NCBI GenBank assembly: GCA_934098345.1
Contig: CAKONX010000036.1
Coordinates: 1-12,168 of the forward strand
Reading direction: 5' to 3'
DNA length: 12,168 bases
Source of the DNA: an uncultured Bacilli bacterium
Lineage (GTDB): Bacteria > Bacillota_I > Bacilli_A > RF39 > UBA660
Made by a program: the position numbers and the translations under genes. Every line of letters starts with the position of its first letter. Position 1 is the first letter of the stretch. This document shows, piece after piece, positions 7,510 to 12,168 of the stretch. The notes beneath the pieces were generated by a model. It saw nothing but the letters and a program-made list of their open reading frames with translations. It ran no database searches and was not told the DNA's origin.

Positions 7510-8598
7510 TTAAACAATTATCACTCTATATTTTATTTTATTAATTTTTATTTTATTAATCTTTCTTATTAATAAAATAATTAAAACTGTAGGAATAACA
7601 AAAAATAGAATCATTACTATAAAAAATAAAACATGTTTGGTTGTTGATGCCGAAACGATATTTAAATAATAATTATTTATATTTCCATTTTTATCTAGAA
7701 TAACTAATTCATATTTATCTCCTATTTTTACATTATCAAAAGATTTTATAATATTGCCGTTTGAGTTATATATATTTAAAGTTGCTTCCGAATCGCTTAA
7801 CTTATAACTATAATCAAATTGATGCTCAAACTTAAGAATTTCAATTTTCCCGATATTATTTGAATCGAAATCAACTTTTAAACCACTAGCTTTAAACTCT
7901 TCTATATATACTTCAGACTTAATTTGATTTCTTTTTATATTTAATAAGTATGTGTCTTGAGTCCCATCTTCTGCTGTAACCAATATTTTGTATTTGTTAA
8001 TTTCATCCAGTAAAAGGTCTTCCAAATTTCCAATTATTTCAGTTGTTGCCTTTTCATCCACAGTTTTAATATCAATACTAATATTTTTAGTTGTTACTTC
8101 ATAATCCATCTCTTTCGTGATATCACTAATGTATCTATCATTAACTTTAATAAACAATATATTAGTATTATTGCTTTTTGTTAATGCTGTTGTATTTGTT
8201 TCTGCATTGTTTGTATCTACTTTTGATGTAGTAATTTTCTTATCTCCAGCATTTGATGCTTTTTTAGTAGCTGATGTATTCGATTTTCCATTGTTTGATG
8301 CATTAGTACTTGTAGAACCAGCAGTTCCTTCATTTTTTTTAGAAGAAGGACATGGATCGCTCATTATCGCTTCCCCATCAGGATAATAATTTTCACCATT
8401 TGTGACTGCTACATGCCAATGAGTGCCACCTTTGCCATCACTATGAAGCCCATAAGTTATCCCATTAGGGCAAGTCTTAATCGATTTTTTTCTTAATGCA
8501 CCTCCACTAGCATAAACATTAACATTTGAATTTAAAATCACAATTGCAATTAATAATATATTTATTCTAATTATATCTTTACAGAAACGTTTAAACAT
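7510..8598 (-). CDS. Secreted, membrane-anchored surface protein with His/Cys module and cadherin-like repeats
   Basis: 362 residues. Residues 1-30 form a signal peptide (KRFCKDIIR, a hydrophobic core, then VYA before SGG). Residues 35-85 make a compact module with Cys43 and Cys83 and the motif YGLHSDGKGGTHWHVA (49-64), followed by YYPDGEAI. A Ser/Thr/Asn/Lys-rich linker spans about 86-143. Residues 144-224 fit the cadherin-like beta-sandwich pattern (NILFIKVND at the start, VTAEDGTQDTYLLNI at the end) and 225-316 look like a second, diverged copy. A C-terminal helix (about 322-345) and Lys-rich tail anchor it. The frame is open to 8631, but ATG 8598 gives the proper signal peptide and has AGGA 9 bases ahead; the promoter -10 lies inside the longer version. 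Function unknown; paired His and Cys suggest metal binding or a disulfide. Confidence 0.75.
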   Translation of the reverse strand: MFKRFCKDIIRINILLIAIVILNSNVNVYASGGALRKKSIKTCPNGITYGLHSDGKGGTHWHVAVTNGENYYPDGEAIMSDPCPSSKKNEGTAGSTSTNASNNGKSNTSATKKASNAGDKKITTSKVDTNNAETNTTALTKSNNTNILFIKVNDRYISDITKEMDYEVTTKNISIDIKTVDEKATTEIIGNLEDLLLDEINKYKILVTAEDGTQDTYLLNIKRNQIKSEVYIEEFKASGLKVDFDSNNIGKIEILKFEHQFDYSYKLSDSEATLNIYNSNGNIIKSFDNVKIGDKYELVILDKNGNINNYYLNIVSASTTKHVLFFIVMILFFVIPTVLIILLIRKINKIKINKIKYRVIIV

Positions 8599-8617
8599 AA
8601 AATCACATCCTATAAAA

Positions 8618-8626
8618 ATTATAACA
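8618..8626 (-). promoter_or_regulatory. Extended -10 promoter element of the surface-protein gene
   Basis: On the minus strand TGT (8624-8626) precedes a perfect TATAAT (8618-8623). The -35 region at 17-18 bases is only T-rich. The predicted start is near 8611, so the leader is about 13 bases and the AGGA ribosome site lies at its extreme 5' end. This excludes the ATG at 8631 as the start for this transcript. Confidence 0.55.
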
Positions 8627-8655
8627 TACAATTTAATACACTAAAAAATAAACTA

Positions 8656-8928
8656 TTACTTAGTTTTATATTTTTGATTTTTTGCATTGACACATTTTTT
8701 ATTTGTATATTCTAATTTTCCAATATTAATTAATGGTTTAATAATATTATTAGCAACATATCGTTTTGGAAGATTACCCAATTTATCACATATTTCTCTT
8801 GCAGTTCGTAGAATTAAACAATATTTTAAAACTATGCTAATTAAAAAATCTTCATTTTTTTGCTCACATTTTATGATTTGTGGTTCACATTTTATGATTT
8901 CCGGTTCACATTTTGCTGCATTAATATT
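8656..8928 (-). pseudogene. 3' remnant of a protein with a C-terminal winged-helix domain
   Basis: A 90-codon open frame with no in-frame ATG, GTG or TTG before codon 50 and no ribosome site. The translation is protein-like: three copies of a KCEP(E/Q)II-type heptad (codons 6-23), then DFLISIVLKYC, RTAREICDKLG, KRYVANNIIKPLINIGKL and a final KNQKY. This matches the winged-helix end found on AlbA_2/HATPase-type ATP-binding proteins, where 'R.EI...L', 'PL...GKLE.T' and 'NQKY' recur. I recall this family resemblance from memory, so it is moderate evidence. The upstream body of the gene is absent; only non-coding sequence and a hairpin lie before it. It looks like the end of a deleted accessory gene. 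Confidence 0.55.
8861..8912 (-). repeat. 21-bp imperfect tandem repeat, about 2.5 copies
   Basis: Two full units at 8871-8891 and 8892-8912 differ only at two adjacent bases, and a partial copy lies at 8861-8870. Period 21 equals seven codons and encodes the KCEPxII heptads of the gene remnant, so the repeat arose while the frame was coding. Confidence 0.75.
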
Positions 8929-8977
8929 TTATTGCTTTTAGATGTTGTTTTACTTGTTAAAACGATAAGTTTTATAA

Positions 8978-9020
8978 GTGTGAAACTTTTATTGAAAATC
9001 TAGGCAAAAAAGTTTCACAC
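8978..9020. repeat. 13-bp perfect inverted repeat with 17-base spacer
   Basis: GTGTGAAACTTTT at 8978-8990 is matched exactly by its complement at 9008-9020. It begins one base beyond the T-tract of the rmlC terminator. Neither strand has a clean U-tract after it, so it is not an obvious terminator. It may be a second RNA hairpin, a regulator site or the ends of a lost small element. The stretch 8929-8977 shows no coding signal. Confidence 0.7.
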
Positions 9021-9021
9021 C

Positions 9022-9051
9022 AAAAAAATAAGCAAACTTTTTGTCTGCTTA
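9022..9051 (-). terminator. Intrinsic terminator of rmlC
   Basis: On the minus strand the stem formed by 9043-9051 and 9029-9037 is 9 bp with one G-U pair and a 5-A loop, followed by seven T (9022-9028). The stem includes the rmlC stop codon. This is one of the two strongest terminators in the window and ends the rhamnose unit. Confidence 0.85.
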
Positions 9052-9681
9052 CTTTAATCTTTTTGTATAAGTAAATATTTCTTCTCTATCTTTTAAAGGA
9101 AGTCTAACTTGATCTTTTTCAGATAAAAGAATATCATCTTCTGTTAAACCGTATGATTTAAACATATCATTCCAAGGAATGTCTAATTCTTCATCATTCC
9201 AAAGAATACCATCTTCCATTTTTGGAGCATAATCATTATCAATAATATATTGAAATAACGTATTATCTTCAAGGCTTATAAAACCATGAGCAAATCCACG
9301 CGGAACATATAATTGTCTTCCACTTTCAGGAATTTCTTTATTATATGGCATTAAAAGCACATCTGTAGACATTCCATAAGTTGGAGATCCTACTCTCATA
9401 TCAACTACGACATCAATTGCTTTACCTGCAAGAACTTCGACAATTTTTGCTTGAGCAAATGGATTCTTTTGAAAATGTAAACCTCTAAGAACTCCCTTAG
9501 AGCTCAAACTTCTATTTGTTTGAACAACTCTTTCAAAACCTAATTGTTCCATATTATTAGCAATAAAGTATGGACTAAAATATCCTCTATTATCACCAAA
9601 TACTGCAGGCTCAATTATATAACAATCTTGTAAATTTGTTGGTATTGCTCTACTACCATTACTAAATACTATCTCTTCCAT
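9049..9681 (-). CDS. rmlC: dTDP-4-dehydrorhamnose 3,5-epimerase
   Basis: 210 residues, slightly longer than the usual 180-190. The cupin enzyme epimerises C3 and C5 of dTDP-4-dehydro-6-deoxyglucose, the third step of dTDP-L-rhamnose synthesis. Visible family blocks: FGDNRGYFSPYF (28-39), VLRGLHFQ with catalytic His69, QAKIVEVLAGKAIDVVVDMRVGSPTYG (split over 77-103), LYVPRGFAHGF (124-134), FQYIIDNDYAP (143-153, including the catalytic Tyr) and ILWNDEELDIPW. ATG 9681 overlaps the rmlD stop by 13 bases and has GGAG 11 bases ahead, so translation is coupled. Supplies donor for the RgpB-like transferase encoded further downstream. Confidence 0.95.
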   Translation of the reverse strand: MEEIVFSNGSRAIPTNLQDCYIIEPAVFGDNRGYFSPYFIANNMEQLGFERVVQTNRSLSSKGVLRGLHFQKNPFAQAKIVEVLAGKAIDVVVDMRVGSPTYGMSTDVLLMPYNKEIPESGRQLYVPRGFAHGFISLEDNTLFQYIIDNDYAPKMEDGILWNDEELDIPWNDMFKSYGLTEDDILLSEKDQVRLPLKDREEIFTYTKRLK

Positions 9682-10568
9682 CTTTTACTATTCTCCTTAA
9701 GCACAAGTTTCATTTCTTCATCATTTTTTAGTTCACTCATGTATCTTTCTAACGCATCACTTGCATCTTTCATAATACCAACATCATTTATAAGTTTACT
9801 TTTATCTAAAGTTGTATTTAAAGGCCTTGCAGCTATAGTTTTATATTCAAATGTTTTTACTCCATTAACTGGTATATCTATACCATTCATTTCAAAAATC
9901 ATTCTAGCAAAATCATACCAAGACATATCTCCTGTATTACTAGCATGATATATACCTCTATCAAAACTTTCACTTAATAAAACCAATTTTTTAGCTAAGT
10001 CAACTGTATATGTTGGAGCACCAAATTGATCACACACCACATTGAGTTCATCTTTTGTATTTGCAAGTTTAAGCATTGTCTTAATGAAATTCTTTCCATT
10101 AAGACCAAACACCCACTGAGTACGAACTACCATACCTTTTTCATATGCAAGTACACTTTCTTCTCCTAATAATTTTGTTTTACCATACCAATTAACTGGA
10201 TTAACCTTATCATCAACTTTATAAGGTTCACTTTTTTCACCATCAAAAACATAGTCTGTTGAAACATATATCACTTTTGCATTAACTTTTCTTGCAGCAT
10301 TAACAATAGCATCGGTACCTACCTTGTTAACTAAAAAACATTTATCTGCTTCTTCTATGCTTTTATCAGCATTATCAACTGCCGTATATGCAGCAGCATG
10401 AATAATTACATCAGGTTTAAAACCCTCAATTACTTCATGAATACGTTTTTCATCAAGTAAATTCATTTCTTTACTGCTTGGAGCAAGTAAAGAATTTTTC
10501 CCATCGTTTAAAATCTTAAATAGATCATGGCCTAGTTGACCATTAACACCGGTAATCAAATACTTCAT
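9669..10568 (-). CDS. rmlD: dTDP-4-dehydrorhamnose reductase
   Basis: 299 residues, an extended short-chain dehydrogenase that reduces dTDP-4-dehydro-L-rhamnose to dTDP-L-rhamnose with NAD(P)H. The Rossmann motif GVNGQLG is at 7-13, HAAAYTAVD at 57-65, the active-site STDYVFDG at 103-110 and YGKTK (Tyr128/Lys132) follow, and FGAPTYTVDLA contributes to substrate binding. A charged tail (NDEEMKLVLKENSKRWKR) is somewhat long for the family. Two ribosome-binding stretches, GGAGG and AGAGG, lie 5-15 bases before the ATG. The order rmlD-rmlC without rmlA and rmlB means the first two pathway steps are encoded elsewhere. A near-consensus promoter precedes the gene. Confidence 0.95.
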   Translation of the reverse strand: MKYLITGVNGQLGHDLFKILNDGKNSLLAPSSKEMNLLDEKRIHEVIEGFKPDVIIHAAAYTAVDNADKSIEEADKCFLVNKVGTDAIVNAARKVNAKVIYVSTDYVFDGEKSEPYKVDDKVNPVNWYGKTKLLGEESVLAYEKGMVVRTQWVFGLNGKNFIKTMLKLANTKDELNVVCDQFGAPTYTVDLAKKLVLLSESFDRGIYHASNTGDMSWYDFARMIFEMNGIDIPVNGVKTFEYKTIAARPLNTTLDKSKLINDVGIMKDASDALERYMSELKNDEEMKLVLKENSKRWKR

Positions 10569-10590
10569 TTAACCTCTACCCTCCAAATTT

Positions 10591-10619
10591 ATTATAAAAA
10601 AAAAGAAGATATTAGTCAA
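10591..10619 (-). promoter_or_regulatory. Near-consensus sigma-A promoter of rmlD-rmlC
   Basis: On the minus strand TTGACT (10614-10619), a 17-base spacer and a perfect TATAAT (10591-10596) give a -35/-10 pair with one mismatch. The -35 box lies across the last codons and stop of divIVA; the spacer contains most of a T-tract. The predicted start near 10584 gives a leader of about 16 bases that begins at the GGAGG site. Confidence 0.75.
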
Positions 10620-10623
10620 TATC
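10596..10623 (-). terminator. Weak terminator-like hairpin at the end of divIVA
   Basis: GATATT (minus, 10618-10623) pairs with AATATC (10608-10613) around a 4-base loop and is followed by a T-tract of nine (10596-10604). The stem is short (6 bp, two G-C) and coincides with the rmlD promoter, so it may be a real but leaky terminator for sepF-divIVA or a by-product of the promoter sequence. Confidence 0.45.
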
Positions 10624-11043
10624 AACCTTATCTAAATCATCAATAATAGATGCTTGTTCTTCAATTAAACTTCTAATTCTTCGTTTGTATGTAACAATAT
10701 TTCTTCTAAGTCTAGCAGCATCTGCTTCTAAGCTTTCAGCTTTCATAAGTGCGTCATTAATAATTCTATTCGCGTTTTTCTTAGCTTCAGTTATAATCAA
10801 ATCCGATTCTGCTAAAGTATTATTTTTATATTTACTTGCTGCTTCTTCCGCCATAACAACTGCGCGATTTAAAGTAGCATCCATATTTTTATAATGTTCA
10901 AGTTCTTTTTCAAGTCTATCGATTTCTAAGTCTTTATTTTTCATCTTAGTAATCATATCATCTACTCTTGATATAACATCATCTACAAATGCATTTACTT
11001 GATGAACATTATAACCATTAATACTCCTATCAAATTTTTTCAT
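10612..11043 (-). CDS. divIVA: DivIVA-domain protein
   Basis: 143 residues. The N-terminus has the membrane-binding DivIVA pattern FDRSINGYNVHQVNAFVDDVI (split over 4-24), followed by coiled coil from about 25 to 65 (heptads in IDRLEKELEHYKN) and a second helical stretch at about 70-135. DivIVA proteins bind curved membrane at poles and septa and recruit division or wall-growth factors. Length is slightly below the 160-plus residues of B. subtilis DivIVA. An AAGGTGA site precedes the ATG. It lies 20 bases after sepF, the usual pairing in Bacillota, so both are probably cotranscribed. A GpsB-like role cannot be excluded, but the sepF linkage favours DivIVA. Confidence 0.88.
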   Translation of the reverse strand: MKKFDRSINGYNVHQVNAFVDDVISRVDDMITKMKNKDLEIDRLEKELEHYKNMDATLNRAVVMAEEAASKYKNNTLAESDLIITEAKKNANRIINDALMKAESLEADAARLRRNIVTYKRRIRSLIEEQASIIDDLDKVDID

Positions 11044-11063
11044 TACATCACCTTATTTAATTA

Positions 11064-11453
11064 TTAAAAATCCATTTCGTCTTCTATTTTAGATTTACTT
11101 TTTTTATCTTCTTCATCACTTATTCTTCCATCAACAGTAACGTTTTTAGGAGTACATAAGTAAATACCATTACCTAATTTTTGCAAATCTCCACCAATAG
11201 CATACAATGTACCACTTAAAAAATCAATAATCCTTCTTGCTTGATCAGCTGTAACTCTCTTTAAATTAACTACAACTGAATTTCTTCTTTTTAAATGATC
11301 TGCGATTTGTTGAGATTCAGAGTATGCTCTAGGTTCAACTAAAATCATTTTATTTCCATTATCTTTAGCTTCAGTTTCATAAGTTTCTTCTTCTTCACCA
11401 TCAAAACCATCATCTTTTGGAAATAAAGCTTTTTTAATTGATTCAAATGCCAT
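11064..11453 (-). CDS. sepF: Cell division protein SepF
   Basis: 129 residues. A short amphipathic N-terminus (MAFESIKKALF) for membrane binding is followed by an acidic Glu-rich linker (about 14-33) and the SepF core: ILVEPRAYSESQQIADHL at 37-54, VVVNLKRVTADQARRIIDFLSGTLYAIGGDLQKLG with the dimer and FtsZ-binding region, then IYLCTPKNVTV. SepF anchors and bundles FtsZ at the septum. A strong GGAGG site lies 7 bases ahead of the ATG. The acidic tail ending DEMDF is commonly variable. First gene of a sepF-divIVA unit. Confidence 0.94.
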   Translation of the reverse strand: MAFESIKKALFPKDDGFDGEEEETYETEAKDNGNKMILVEPRAYSESQQIADHLKRRNSVVVNLKRVTADQARRIIDFLSGTLYAIGGDLQKLGNGIYLCTPKNVTVDGRISDEEDKKSKSKIEDEMDF

Positions 11454-11482
11454 AATGCCACCTCCGTATATTAACTATATAT

Positions 11483-11512
11483 ATAATAACACATTTAAAC
11501 ATTTAGAGTAAA
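11483..11512 (-). promoter_or_regulatory. Probable promoter of sepF-divIVA
   Basis: On the minus strand TTTACT (11507-11512), an 18-base spacer and TATTAT (11483-11488) preceded by TGT form a plausible extended -10 promoter, the same TTTACT plus TG design as the promoter at 2753-2781. The leader would be about 25 bases. The remainder of 11513-11620 is AT-rich with no gene seen. Confidence 0.45.
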
Positions 11513-11620
11513 TAAAAAATTACTAAATTATCTTTTTATTTCTAGTTTTTTTATTACTAAATGAGTAATTATAAACTCTCTTGAATATCATTTTATTTCT
11601 TCTCTATATACAACAGCAAC

Positions 11621-11645
11621 TCAAAGTGCAAATTTTGCACTTTGA
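11621..11645. repeat. 25-bp palindrome between glycyl-tRNA synthetase and sepF
   Basis: Arms 11621-11632 and 11634-11645 are perfect complements around a single base (TCAAAGTGCAAA and its complement). No U-tract follows on either strand, so intrinsic termination is unlikely. A DNA site for a dimeric regulator is possible; so is a short structured repeat. Confidence 0.65.
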
Positions 11646-11648
11646 AAT

Positions 11649-11674
11649 AAAAAATGTAGGAATTATCCTACATT
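11649..11674 (-). terminator. Intrinsic terminator of glycyl-tRNA synthetase gene
   Basis: On the minus strand an 8-bp perfect stem (AATGTAGG with CCTACATT; 11667-11674 and 11653-11660) with a 6-base loop begins two bases after the stop codon and runs into six T (11649-11654). Confidence 0.85.
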
Positions 11675-11676
11675 AA

Positions 11677-12168
11677 TTAAAATTTAATTCTATCTAATAC
11701 GTAGTCTTTTACTTCATCAACATTTAAAGTAATTTGTTCCATTGTATCTCTGTTTCTTAAAGTAACAAGATTATTATTAATTGTTTCATCATCAACTGTT
11801 AAACACCAAGGAGTTCCGATAGCGTCTGCTCTTCTATAACGTTTTCCAATGTTAGCTGTTTCATCATAAGAAGTTTCAAAATATTTACTCAATTCTTGAT
11901 ATATTTCAATTGCTTTTTCAGCATGATTCTTTTTAATTAAAGGTAAAACGTTTACTTTATAAGGAGCAAGGAAAGGTTTTACTTTAAATACTTCTCTAGT
12001 ATCTCCATTTTCTAGAGTTTCAATCTTATAACATTCGTTTAATATAGCTAAGAATAATCTATCCACACCTACACTTGGCTCAATTACAAAAGGAGTATAT
12101 TTTTCATTAGTTTCAGGATCCATATATCTTAAATCACATTTAGCATGTTCCATATGTACAGATAAATC
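11677..12168 (-). CDS. glyQS: Glycyl-tRNA synthetase, C-terminal part (N-terminus beyond right edge)
   Basis: 163 residues are visible and the frame stays open to the window edge. The visible start codon at 12153 is internal: the preceding in-frame residues DLSVH continue the family motif DLSVHMEHAKCDLRY. Then come YTPFVIEPSVGVDRLFLAIL (class II motif 3 with Arg, split over about 23-42) and the anticodon-binding domain from about 65: APYKVNVLPLIKK, YRRADAIGTPWCLTVDDET and VTLRNRDTMEQ. This is the single-chain alpha2 glycyl-tRNA synthetase of Bacillota and eukaryotes, not the GlyQ/GlyS pair. The gene charges tRNA-Gly. It terminates before the palindrome and is unrelated to the sugar genes. Confidence 0.93.
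   Translation of the reverse strand, partial: DLSVHMEHAKCDLRYMDPETNEKYTPFVIEPSVGVDRLFLAILNECYKIETLENGDTREVFKVKPFLAPYKVNVLPLIKKNHAEKAIEIYQELSKYFETSYDETANIGKRYRRADAIGTPWCLTVDDETINNNLVTLRNRDTMEQITLNVDEVKDYVLDRIKF

Noticed and set aside
8117..8386. Plus-strand hydrophobic open frame of 89 codons
   Set aside because: It is the antisense of the Ser/Thr/Asn-rich linker and first beta-sandwich of the anchored surface protein; no supporting signals.
8861..8912. CRISPR-like repeat
   Set aside because: Units are directly adjacent with no spacers and keep a codon period, so this is a coding tandem repeat.
8687..8941. Plus-strand 84-codon open frame with a hydrophobic N-terminus and SHFMI repeats
   Set aside because: It is antisense to the winged-helix remnant, its repeats are the reverse reading of the 21-bp units, and no ribosome site precedes the ATG.
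11677..12153. ATG at 12153 as a true gene start
   Set aside because: The frame continues upstream with residues matching glycyl-tRNA synthetase to the window edge; the Met is internal.

Overview
The window is very AT-rich and codes almost wholly on the minus strand. UGA is used as an ordinary stop (the RgpB-like gene ends in TGA). Together with sepF and divIVA, this points to a low-GC walled Bacillota (Bacilli/Erysipelotrichia-like), not a mycoplasma. I cannot name the genus from the sequence. All gene order below follows transcription, from right to left.

Right end, housekeeping: the C-terminal part of glycyl-tRNA synthetase (runs off the window edge) ends in a clear hairpin-plus-U-tract terminator. 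A 25-bp near-perfect palindrome and a probable promoter follow, then the division genes sepF and divIVA.

Rhamnose supply: rmlD and rmlC follow divIVA. A near-consensus promoter (TTGACT-N17-TATAAT) has its -35 box in the last codons of divIVA, so the sugar genes seem to have their own start. rmlC ends in a strong terminator. rmlA and rmlB are not in the window.

Scar and surface gene: about 450 bases without an intact gene hold a 13-bp inverted repeat and a start-less 90-codon remnant of a winged-helix C-terminus with 21-bp tandem repeats. Next is a secreted, C-terminally anchored protein with an N-terminal His/Cys-containing module and cadherin-like beta-sandwich repeats. A 15-bp perfect inverted repeat closes this section.

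Polysaccharide export and assembly: an ABC ATPase and an ABC-2 permease (RgpD/RgpC, Wzt/Wzm type), an RgpB/RfbF-like family 2 rhamnosyltransferase and a 723-residue protein with two GT-B domains form one tightly packed unit. It appears to make and export a rhamnose-containing cell-wall polysaccharide.

Left end, decoration module: a separate extended -10 promoter drives a polytopic GT-C-like membrane protein, a GtrA-family protein, a soluble DPM/GtrB-like family 2 glycosyltransferase and a sugar-phosphate nucleotidyltransferase (truncated by the left edge). The first three resemble a three-component glycan side-chain system: GT2 charges undecaprenyl phosphate, GtrA helps translocation, and GT-C adds the sugar outside. 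The likely overall picture is a rhamnan-type wall polymer that is exported and then decorated, encoded beside division genes. The polymer itself is inferred, not shown.
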